Source of the DNA: JAQVQN01 sp964557205
Lineage (GTDB): Bacteria; Verrucomicrobiota; Kiritimatiellia; RFP12; UBA1067
Reading direction: 5' to 3'
Assembly: GCA_964557205.1 (NCBI GenBank)
Contig: CAZKZI010000141.1
Coordinates: 1-8,289, forward strand
Length of the DNA stretch: 8,289 nucleotides
Shown here: positions 1-4,967 of the stretch, piece by piece
How positions within the stretch are numbered: the first letter of the stretch is position 1
Layout of the letters: each line of letters starts with the position of its first letter
Translations under genes and position numbers: made by a program
The notes under the pieces: generated by a model
What the model was told of the DNA's origin: nothing
What the model saw: only the letters and a program-made list of their open reading frames with translations
Database searches by the model: none

Positions 1-209
1 ACGCGCCGGCGGTTTATTGAGGTTTTAAAACTTGCTGAAACATCTTTTTTAAGATATTTTAAGCCTGTTTTTTAATTATTCGTTTCTGAAATTGGCATTT
101 TAGCCGGATCGGCTTTAAAGTTCCGGATGGCTTTTTGCGGCGTAAGGCGTTGTTTGCGGCTCATGCCAATTCGATGATCAACGCAGAAACAATAAACCGG
201 GAGTGGATT
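1..209 (+). promoter_or_regulatory. AT-rich leader upstream of the lysine 2,3-aminomutase gene
   Basis: The first 100 bases are strongly AT-rich, unlike the genes that follow, which fits a promoter or leader region. A weak sigma-70-like pair can be drawn (TTGCTG at 32-37, 17-nt gap, TATTTT at 55-60), but it matches consensus poorly. A small hairpin AGCCG-GAT-CGGCT lies at 102-114, and its CCGGAT..GGCTTT sequence is echoed as a direct repeat at 123-134. There is no T-run right after the hairpin, so it is not a convincing terminator. The reading frame of the aminomutase stays open back to a TTG at 135, but that stretch has no ribosome binding site and does not resemble the family. I see no other gene here; the true promoter is undetermined. 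Confidence 0.3.
199..203 (+). promoter_or_regulatory. Ribosome binding site that decides the ablA start
   Basis: GGGAG lies 6 nt before the ATG at 210. The alternative in-frame starts, TTG at 135 and ATG at 174, have no purine-rich stretch at a suitable distance. This site and the family length together favour 210. Confidence 0.6.
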
Positions 210-1535
210 ATGTGGAATAGTAAGATGAATGATCTGGCTTTGCGTTGTGGTACGGACGGGGCAACAGCTTGGACTGATTGGCATTGGCAGATTCGCCATG
301 CGGTGCGCAGCATAAAAACATTCGAGCGGGTTTTAGACATTAAACTCACCGATGAGGAAAAGATAGAGCTGGAAAAGACGCTGGAGACTTTCCCGCTTTG
401 TGTAACCCCCTATTATTTGTCATTGATTGATCGTGAAGATTTTCGAAACGATCCGGTTTTCAAACAATCGTTTCCGTCTGTTCATGAACTGGATATTTCA
501 AAAGACGACATCAGTGATCCATTGGGCGAGGACACGGACAGCCCGGCACCGGGCATTACCCATCGTTATCCGGACAGAGTTTTGTTTCACGTCAGCAATC
601 TTTGCTCGATGTACTGTCGCCATTGCACACGCAAAAGGAAAGTCGGTGATAAAGACTTTGTGCCTGATCGCGCATCCTTGAGTCAAGGCATTGAATATAT
701 ACGCCAAACACCGCAGGTGCGCGATGTCTTGCTTTCCGGCGGGGATCCCCTGATGCTTTCCGATGAATACATAGAGTGGATTATTAAAGAGTTGCGCACA
801 ATTCCACATGTGGAAATTATTCGTATTGGCACGCGTATGCCGGTGGTTTTGCCGTATCGCATTACGGATGAATTGACGGCGATGTTGAAGAAATACCATC
901 CGATATGGGTGAACACGCATTTCAATCATCCGCGTGAACTGTCGGCATCCGCCACTCGGGCTTTAGCGCGTTTGGCAGACGCAGGTATACCGCTGGGAAA
1001 TCAGACAGTGCTGCTGGCGGGTGTGAATGACTGCCCGCGCATCATGAGAAAGCTGTCACACAAGTTGGTCCAGAACCGTGTCAGACCTTACTATTTGTAT
1101 CAATGCGATCTGTCTGAGGGGCTTTCGCACTTTCGTACGCCGGTAAGCAAAGGGCTGGAAATCATGGAGTGTCTGATCGGGCATACAAGCGGGTTGGCTG
1201 TGCCGACGTATGTGATTGACGCTCCCGGGGGTGGCGGCAAAATACCGGTTATGCCGCAGTATGTAATCTCGTGGGCGACTCACAAGGTGGTGCTCAGAAA
1301 CTTTGAGGGTGTAATCACTTCGTACAAAGAGCCTGACAGTTATGAGCCGATAACGTGTGACCGTGACTGTAAAAATTGCCAGTTGACGTTAAAGTTGGAT
1401 GGCGCGGTTGAGCGTGAGTTAATCGGTGTTGAAAAATTGCTTGCGGATTCTGATGACGCGATTACGCTTGTGCCTGTCGATAATGTTCGTTATCAAAGAC
1501 GTGATCAAACGGAAGATAACGGGGAGAGTGAATAG
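210..1535 (+). CDS. ablA: L-lysine 2,3-aminomutase (radical SAM, PLP)
   Basis: Interconverts L-alpha-lysine and L-beta-lysine, the first step of N-epsilon-acetyl-beta-lysine osmolyte synthesis; cytoplasmic. With the start at 210 the protein has 441 residues, close to the roughly 416 of the Clostridium enzyme. Residues 21-30 (WTDWHWQIRH) match the conserved N-terminus. The radical SAM triad is C132-x3-C136-x2-C139. The PLP lysine is K344 in DAPGGGGK. D300 (YLYQCDLSEG) and D337 correspond to the aspartates that hold the substrate's epsilon-amino group. The zinc cysteines of the family correspond to C275 plus a C-terminal cluster C383, C387, C390; the spacing CxxxCxxC differs slightly from the CxCxxC I recall for the clostridial enzyme. 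About 50 residues follow this cluster. The glutamate mutase and arginine mutase relatives are less likely because the lysine-binding aspartates are present and ablB follows 71 bp downstream. No frameshift or truncation is visible. Confidence 0.93.
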   Translation: MWNSKMNDLALRCGTDGATAWTDWHWQIRHAVRSIKTFERVLDIKLTDEEKIELEKTLETFPLCVTPYYLSLIDREDFRNDPVFKQSFPSVHELDISKDDISDPLGEDTDSPAPGITHRYPDRVLFHVSNLCSMYCRHCTRKRKVGDKDFVPDRASLSQGIEYIRQTPQVRDVLLSGGDPLMLSDEYIEWIIKELRTIPHVEIIRIGTRMPVVLPYRITDELTAMLKKYHPIWVNTHFNHPRELSASATRALARLADAGIPLGNQTVLLAGVNDCPRIMRKLSHKLVQNRVRPYYLYQCDLSEGLSHFRTPVSKGLEIMECLIGHTSGLAVPTYVIDAPGGGGKIPVMPQYVISWATHKVVLRNFEGVITSYKEPDSYEPITCDRDCKNCQLTLKLDGAVERELIGVEKLLADSDDAITLVPVDNVRYQRRDQTEDNGESE

Positions 1536-1606
1536 TTAAGAGAGAAAGAGTGGCCGGGGATTTTTAACGCAGAGGAAGAGAAGAAAGTGAAGAGTTAAAG
1601 ATAAAA

Positions 1607-2458
1607 ATGGCTGATGATATGTTACAGATCGGTCAGGCCGTGGCGCAGCATGGCACCAGCAACGATCGTGTTTATGTTATGAGAATGGGAGACGAGTTGC
1701 CGGAACGCGTTTTTCCCGAAATCGAGCAACTGGCGCGTCAAAAAAATTACGGTAAAATCTTTGCTAAAGTTCCGGCCTCGGCCGCCGGGTGGTTGCTGGA
1801 TAGAGGGTATGTAGAAGAAGCGCGCATACCCGGTTATTTCATGCGCCAAGAAGACGCTTGTTTGATGAGTCGGTTTTTGAAGCCTGATCGCGCCGTCTCA
1901 AATAAACTGCCGGAGTTGCCGCGGTTACGTTCCAACGCCCCCGGATCTGTTGCGGCAATGAGTAAAACGACAGTTATCAGGCCGGCTCATCCCGACGATG
2001 TCAATGCCATGGCGGCATTGTTCAGCCGGGTGTTCCCCTCCTATCCGTTTCCGATTCACCAGCCCGAATACCTGCTGAACACGATGCGGGATAATGTGCG
2101 TTATTTTCTGATAGAGGACAACGGTCAGTTGGTGGCTTTATCATCAGGCGAGATTGACAAGCAGGCAAAGGCGGTGGAAATGACCGATTTTGCCACGCTG
2201 CCTTCCTATAGAGCAAAAGGTCTGGCAGGCCAGTTGTTAAGTGTTATGGAAAAACAGTTGTCTGCAGACGGATTGCTTACCGCGTATACCATCGCCCGTG
2301 CGGTTTCTGCAGGCATCAACCGGCTGTTTTTCAGTGCCGGATATACCTTTGGCGGAACCCTGGTGAACAACACCCAGATCAGCGGCGGCATCGAAAGTAT
2401 GAGGGTGTGGCATAAGCCGTTCATTAAAACACTAGACCCTGTCCGAAAAGGGTTCTGA
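1607..2458 (+). CDS. ablB: Beta-lysine N6-acetyltransferase (GNAT family)
   Basis: Transfers acetyl from acetyl-CoA to the epsilon-amino group of L-beta-lysine, giving the compatible solute N-epsilon-acetyl-beta-lysine; cytoplasmic. The 283-residue length is usual for AblB. The N-terminal part carries the family-typical segment EARIPGYF (residues 71-78). The GNAT fold starts near residue 122 (TVIRPAHPDD), with the acetyl-CoA loop at about 200-211 (SYRAKGLAGQLL). The diagnostic C-terminal block runs from about 229 to 271 and contains INRLFFSAGYTFGGTLVNN and a WHKPF ending. The 12 residues after WHKPF look like an unconserved tail. The start at 1607 follows an in-frame TAA and a purine-rich but non-canonical leader (GAAGAG about 13 nt away); ATG at 1619 is an alternative. 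Pairing with lysine 2,3-aminomutase upstream makes the assignment firm. Confidence 0.9.
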   Translation: MADDMLQIGQAVAQHGTSNDRVYVMRMGDELPERVFPEIEQLARQKNYGKIFAKVPASAAGWLLDRGYVEEARIPGYFMRQEDACLMSRFLKPDRAVSNKLPELPRLRSNAPGSVAAMSKTTVIRPAHPDDVNAMAALFSRVFPSYPFPIHQPEYLLNTMRDNVRYFLIEDNGQLVALSSGEIDKQAKAVEMTDFATLPSYRAKGLAGQLLSVMEKQLSADGLLTAYTIARAVSAGINRLFFSAGYTFGGTLVNNTQISGGIESMRVWHKPFIKTLDPVRKGF

Positions 2459-2477
2459 GAGGGGGGGCAGGGTTCAG

Positions 2478-2522
2478 GGGGCAGACAAGTCAGACGAGTC
2501 AGACCTGTCGGACTGGTCCGAC
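2478..2522. repeat. Period-9 tandem repeat, consensus NNGTCNGAC, about 5 copies
   Basis: Units are GGGGCAGAC (2478), AAGTCAGAC (2487), GAGTCAGAC (2496), CTGTCGGAC (2505) and TGGTCCGAC (2514). Five of nine positions are invariant in all units, and another is changed only in the first. The last two units are mutually inverted (GTCGGAC and GTCCGAC). I recall similar GTCNGAC arrays between genes in some PVC-group genomes, but could not check this. Confidence 0.75.
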
Positions 2523-2526
2523 TTTT
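2507..2526 (+). terminator. Possible weak terminator after ablB
   Basis: A 6-bp stem GTCGGA/TCCGAC closes a CTGG loop and is followed at once by TTTT (2523-2526). It lies about 50 bp after the ablB stop. The U-tract is short (TTTTG), so termination may be inefficient; the hairpin could simply be a by-product of the tandem repeat. Confidence 0.35.
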
Positions 2527-2712
2527 GTGCTTGCCGCCTGACCGCATATAACGCCGAGCTTGCCACAAACAGAACCAGCATACTTTTGAAGCGTGACGGT
2601 GTGGGTTTGGATGGGTTAAAGTAATATAATAGCATTAGGGCTACTGTCTGGTTGTGGGACAATTGCATTTAAGCGACTCTAATTTTTTTGGCGTTTCTTA
2701 TACCGGTAGTCA

Positions 2713-2737
2713 TAACTTATTCTGGCACAATAAGTTA
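2713..2737. promoter_or_regulatory. Perfect inverted repeat upstream of the sigma-54 promoter
   Basis: TAACTTATT (2713-2721) and AATAAGTTA (2729-2737) are exact reverse complements separated by CTGGCAC. The centre is about 67 bp upstream of the predicted transcription start of the next gene. That is a plausible place for a dimeric activator, such as a sigma-54 enhancer-binding protein. It is AT-rich and has no following T-run, so a terminator is less likely. The bound protein is unknown and not encoded in this window. Confidence 0.5.
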
Positions 2738-2765
2738 AATAATAAAGCAGGGCATTTTGTTCATT

Positions 2766-2780
2766 TGGCACACGCTCTGC
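2766..2780 (+). promoter_or_regulatory. Sigma-54 (RpoN) -24/-12 promoter
   Basis: The sequence TGGCACACGCTCTGC has the exact -24 box TGGCAC, and its GG and GC doublets are exactly 10 nt apart as RpoN requires. The -12 box reads CTGC instead of TTGC. Counting about 12 nt past the GC puts the transcription start near 2791-2793, directly before the GTG start at 2794. The downstream cluster resembles Desulfovibrio ORP operons, which are known to be sigma-54 controlled, and this supports the call. Confidence 0.7.
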
Positions 2781-2793
2781 ATATATTTAAGGC

Positions 2794-3195
2794 GTGAAAA
2801 GAGCATATTCAATTTGGGGAACACGGATCGCGCCAGTCTTTGACACGGCTCGAGACATTCTGATTGTCGAGGTGCGCGGTCGTGAGATCAGCGGCGAGAC
2901 TCTGCATAAGATGGTCGGCAGAAGCGCGTTTGAGGATATCGCGTGGCTGGTGTCACAAGGTGTTGAACAGTTGGTGTGCGGCGCGGTCTCGCGACCCTTG
3001 CAGGCGATGATAAACGCGGCGGGCATACAGACGGAAGCGTTTGTGGCCGGAGAGGTGCGGCAAGTCATACAGGCTTCGCTAGACGGTACTTTGCGCGGGT
3101 CGGCATTCGCTATGCCGGGTTGTTGCGGTCGACGGCGCAGGCGTCGCGGTTGCGTCGGCGGACGTGAGAGGCGTGGACCGTACAGGATAGATTGA
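2794..3195 (+). CDS. NifX/NifB-domain (dinitrogenase FeMo-cofactor biosynthesis-like) protein
   Basis: A 133-residue cytoplasmic protein of the NifX/NafY/VnfX cofactor-carrier superfamily, likely to bind or shuttle a metal-sulfur cofactor; the exact ligand is unknown. The N-terminus (MKRAYSIWGTRIAPVFDTA) is typical of the family's 'IPVWNGRVSPVFD' opening. Residues 57-71 (VEQLVCGAVSRPLQA) are the conserved core, and MPGCCG at 107-112 is followed by six arginines. This Arg-rich end is known from a subgroup found in anaerobes. The GTG start is forced: an in-frame TAA sits at 2788-2790 and the next methionine is residue 40. There is no Shine-Dalgarno sequence, and the sigma-54 start point predicts an almost leaderless message. 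It is the first gene of the ORP-like block. No nitrogenase genes are visible, so a nitrogen-fixation role is not supported. Confidence 0.85.
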   Translation: MKRAYSIWGTRIAPVFDTARDILIVEVRGREISGETLHKMVGRSAFEDIAWLVSQGVEQLVCGAVSRPLQAMINAAGIQTEAFVAGEVRQVIQASLDGTLRGSAFAMPGCCGRRRRRRGCVGGRERRGPYRID

Positions 3196-3205
3196 GTGAT
3201 TTTGG

Positions 3206-3231
3206 CGGGGCGCGCTTGCGGGAAAGCCCCG
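3206..3231. promoter_or_regulatory. GC hairpin between the first NifX-like gene and the secreted protein gene
   Basis: CGGGGC (3206-3211) and GCCCCG (3226-3231) can pair around a 14-nt loop, starting 11 bp after the stop codon. No T-run follows directly, so it is more likely a transcript-stabilising or attenuating element than a terminator; it could also be chance in GC-rich DNA. Confidence 0.25.
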
Positions 3232-3298
3232 GGAAAAGTAATCGGCCACCAAGCCGCTCTTGCATGTTTTTTAAGTAACGCATTGGAGAAGACAGAAA

Positions 3299-3997
3299 AT
3301 GAACAAGGCAATGAACAAGCGGGTTTGCAGCCGGGCGTTTCTGCTTATGGCGGGGTTGGCGGTGCTGTGTGTATGGGCAGCTTTTTCACAAGCCGGGCAA
3401 CATGCTAACTATCATGCTGTTGTGATACAAGGAGCCGGATATTTACCGGGCGGAGAAAAACCTAAGGGCACGGACGCCATTACGCATGCGACGACACAGG
3501 CTCCCAACACCTATTCGCTGACGCGGGTGCTTTCCGAAAAACTTGCCGGCAAGATAACAGTAAGCGTGGTTCAATGGACGGAATGTAAAAAAAATCTAGA
3601 CGTGCTTAAGGCATCTCCCGACGGCAAGCGGCCGCAGGCGGATTTGGTAATTTTCGCCGGACCCTCGCACTACAGCAAACAGCCGGAGCAATTGGCCGCG
3701 ATTTATCCGAAGCTCAAGGAGGCGGTTCTTCACAACCCCCGGTTGATCGCGTCGGCACTGGTGCCCGCGTGGTATCCCAAGGACAAGGGGAAAAAGACTC
3801 TGCAGGTTGCGGAAAAGGCTTTTGCAGAGGCGCGGGTCAGAAGTGTGCCGGGTGTCTCGTTGCTTACCCCGCGGAAAGATAAGCCGGGGGCGACGGATGA
3901 GGAGGTAGATAAGGCCTTGTCGGAATTTGTGGTGCGTGTGTCTGCCGCTTTAGAGGAGGCCCGCCAAACCGGCGTGTCCCCGGTGCGCGGGCCATGA
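3299..3997 (+). CDS. Secreted flavodoxin-fold protein
   Basis: A 232-residue protein with a clear Sec signal peptide: basic N-terminus (MNKAMNKRVCSR), hydrophobic core at about 13-29, and probable cleavage after SQA at residue 32. The mature part resembles the flavodoxin/NADPH-FMN-reductase fold. A first beta strand (HAVVIQGAGY, 39-48) is followed by a TxxxNTYSLTRVLSEKL segment (66-82) like the FMN phosphate-binding loop and first helix. Next comes DLVIFAGPSHYSKQP (115-129), like the 'DLVIFGSPVYY' strand-loop. The canonical [ST]x[ST]GNT loop is not intact, so FMN binding is uncertain. GGAGAAG (3285-3291) lies 7 nt before the ATG; ATG at 3311 is a less favoured start. The C-terminus ends RQTGVSPVRGP, discussed separately as a possible repeat-derived tail. 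Its export sets it apart from all other genes of the block, which appear cytoplasmic. The substrate and redox partner are unknown. Confidence 0.65.
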   Translation: MNKAMNKRVCSRAFLLMAGLAVLCVWAAFSQAGQHANYHAVVIQGAGYLPGGEKPKGTDAITHATTQAPNTYSLTRVLSEKLAGKITVSVVQWTECKKNLDVLKASPDGKRPQADLVIFAGPSHYSKQPEQLAAIYPKLKEAVLHNPRLIASALVPAWYPKDKGKKTLQVAEKAFAEARVRSVPGVSLLTPRKDKPGATDEEVDKALSEFVVRVSAALEEARQTGVSPVRGP

Positions 3998-4055
3998 CAG
4001 AAAGATGTCGGTGGGAACGTTGAAGGCGTGTGGCCGTGATTTACAGTGTAACAGT

Positions 4056-4078
4056 GGCGATTCTCGCAAGAGATCGCC
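4056..4078 (+). promoter_or_regulatory. Hairpin with GCAA tetraloop upstream of the DUF5320 gene
   Basis: GGCGAT (4056-4061) pairs with ATCGCC (4073-4078). After a one-T bulge, CTC (4063-4065) pairs with GAG (4070-4072), leaving a GCAA loop of the stable GNRA type. An A-rich unpaired stretch leads to the strong ribosome binding site at 4097. There is no U-tract, so it is not a classic terminator. It may be a 5'-end stabiliser or processing site within the polycistronic message. Confidence 0.45.
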
Positions 4079-4096
4079 GGAAACAAACAAAACAAG

Positions 4097-4105
4097 AAAA
4101 GGAGG
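4097..4105 (+). promoter_or_regulatory. Very strong ribosome binding site
   Basis: AAAAGGAGG lies 6 nt before the ATG at 4112, the best Shine-Dalgarno sequence in the window. Together with the A-rich, unstructured leader it predicts high translation of the small DUF5320 protein relative to its neighbours. Confidence 0.7.
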
Positions 4106-4111
4106 CACAAT

Positions 4112-4465
4112 ATGCCTGGTGGAAACGGAACAGGACCCCTTGGAGCGGGGCCGATGACAGGACGCGCAGCCGGATACTGCGCGGGATATGGTGTGCCGGG
4201 GTATGCTAACTCGGCGGGCGGACGCTTCGGCGGCGGCTTCGGTCGTGGACGTGGCGGTATGGGCGGCGGAGGTTTCGGCCGCGGTTTCAGAAACATGTTT
4301 TTCGCAACAGGCCAGCCGGGCTGGGCGCGTTTCAACGGTGCGGCTACGGCTGGTGTCGTGGATGAAAAACAAGCATTGTCCGGTCAAGCCGAAGCGCTCC
4401 GCGCGCAACTTGACAGTATCCAGCAGCGGCTGGAGCAGTTAGAGAACAACGGCGGGGAAGGTTAA
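4112..4465 (+). CDS. DUF5320 Gly/Arg-rich small protein
   Basis: A 117-residue protein whose start (MPGGNGTGPLGAGPMTGRAAGYCAGY in outline, residues 1-26) is the hallmark of DUF5320. This family is common in anaerobes beside NifX-domain proteins. Residues 36-58 are low-complexity Gly/Arg/Phe repeats (GRG, GFGRG). The C-terminal part, residues 84-113, is rich in Glu, Gln and Leu with heptad spacing (QALSGQAEALRAQLDSIQQRLEQLE), predicting a coiled coil and so oligomerisation. A single cysteine, C23, lies in the conserved GYCAGY. No catalytic motif is visible and the molecular function is unknown; a scaffold role in the cofactor-handling complex is a guess. Codon use is GC-rich like the rest of the block. 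Confidence 0.85.
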   Translation: MPGGNGTGPLGAGPMTGRAAGYCAGYGVPGYANSAGGRFGGGFGRGRGGMGGGGFGRGFRNMFFATGQPGWARFNGAATAGVVDEKQALSGQAEALRAQLDSIQQRLEQLENNGGEG

Positions 4466-4498
4466 CTGGCAAAAACTTAATCGTTAATCTTCGCGGAT

Positions 4499-4526
4499 AT
4501 TGATGTGCCGAAACGGCACACTCAAT
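4499..4526. promoter_or_regulatory. Long imperfect palindrome upstream of the ORP-like gene
   Basis: ATTGATGTGCCG (4499-4510) pairs with CGGCACA-C-TCAAT (4514-4526), a 12-bp stem with one bulged C and an AAA loop. No T-run follows on either strand, so it is more likely an operator, a second regulatory point in the block, or an mRNA processing hairpin. Similar sequences TTCGCGGATATTG (4490-4502) and TTCGCGGAGATTTG (4547-4560) flank it as near-direct repeats, about 57 bp apart. Confidence 0.5.
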
Positions 4527-4599
4527 AAAGCGCATGTTCGCTCACATTCGCGGAGATTTGCGGTTAAGAATCTGTTTGATTGGTAAAGGGCTGACAACT

Positions 4600-4962
4600 A
4601 TGAAAATTGCATTTTCAACATCAGGTAGCGATCTCAACGCGCCGCTGGACACGCGGTTCGGACGCGCCGCGAAGTTTCTGGTATACGATACCGAGACTAA
4701 GAACTTCACTATGATCGATAACACGCAGAATCTTAACGCCGCGCAGGGTGCTGGCATACAGTCGGCTCAGAACGTAGCGACCTCTGGCGCTCAGGCGCTG
4801 GTCTCGGGACATTGCGGCCCCAAGGCTTTCCGCGTCTTGTTGGCGGCAGGCATCAAGGCGTATACTTCAAATGTGGCGACAGTGTCAGAGGCCCTGGCGC
4901 AATATCAAGCTGGCTCTTTGACAGAATTGAAGTCGGCTGACGTGGAAGGACACTGGGCGTAA
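4600..4962 (+). CDS. ORP-like NifX-domain metal-cofactor-binding protein
   Basis: A 120-residue single-domain protein of the NifX/dinitrogenase-cofactor family, size and sequence comparable to the orange protein (ORP) that carries a Mo-Cu-sulfide cluster in Desulfovibrio. Residues 1-7 (MKIAFST) and 17-26 (DTRFGRAAKF) are the conserved first strand and loop. SGHCGPKAFRVLLAAGIK (69-86) is the core motif, where C72 is a candidate ligand. The start at 4600 is chosen because the family begins exactly there and AAAGGG (4585-4590) lies upstream. The in-frame ATG at 4534 would add 22 unrelated residues across the spacer. Five bases separate its stop from the next gene, so this gene heads the tightly packed second half of the block. 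The homologue at 2794 is a different subgroup with an Arg-rich tail. Which metal it binds cannot be read from the sequence. Confidence 0.85.
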   Translation: MKIAFSTSGSDLNAPLDTRFGRAAKFLVYDTETKNFTMIDNTQNLNAAQGAGIQSAQNVATSGAQALVSGHCGPKAFRVLLAAGIKAYTSNVATVSEALAQYQAGSLTELKSADVEGHWA

Positions 4963-4967
4963 CCAGC

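Larger units (their letters stand above)
2459..2793. other. 335-bp gene-free spacer between the osmolyte and ORP-like blocks
   Basis: No credible coding region on either strand. From left to right it holds a G-rich run (2461-2481) and a 9-nt tandem repeat (2478-2522) with a hairpin and T4. A lone TATAAT lies at 2625-2630 without a recognisable -35. A T7 run (2683-2689) has no strong hairpin before it. A perfect 9-bp inverted repeat (2713-2737) and a sigma-54-type promoter (2766-2780) follow. The right half is much more AT-rich than the flanking genes, as expected for a regulatory region. Confidence 0.7.

Noticed and set aside
135..209. N-terminal extension of the aminomutase from a TTG at 135 or ATG at 174
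   Set aside because: No ribosome binding site at either, the added residues do not resemble the family, and the ATG at 210 has GGGAG 6 nt upstream.
1651..1665. TGGCAC resembling a sigma-54 -24 box
   Set aside because: No GC doublet at the required spacing, and it lies inside the ablB coding sequence.
2478..2522. CRISPR-like reading of the repeated units
   Set aside because: Units are 9 nt and directly tandem without spacers, so this is a simple tandem repeat.
2625..2630. Perfect TATAAT, possible sigma-70 promoter
   Set aside because: No acceptable -35 at 16-18 nt upstream and no start-competent gene directly downstream; may be chance in AT-rich DNA.
2787..3311. 174-residue minus-strand frame opposite the first NifX-like gene
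   Set aside because: The + strand frame has clear family motifs; the minus frame is low-complexity with no recognisable domain.
3196..3408. 70-residue + strand frame after the first NifX-like gene
   Set aside because: It overlaps the signal-peptide protein in another frame, lacks a ribosome binding site and has no recognisable motif.
3730..4408. Long minus-strand frames rich in Pro/Arg/Ala opposite the DUF5320 gene
   Set aside because: They are the mirror of Gly/Arg-rich coding DNA, overlap two well-supported + strand genes, and have no domain or ribosome binding site.
4534..4599. Upstream ATG for the ORP-like protein
   Set aside because: The 22 extra residues translate a structured spacer; the family starts at MKIAFST (4600), which has its own AAAGGG.
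2794..4962. Nitrogen-fixation (nif) cluster
   Set aside because: Only NifX/NifB-like small domains are present; no nitrogenase structural genes, and the ferredoxin-ATPase and DUF5320 context fits ORP-type loci better.
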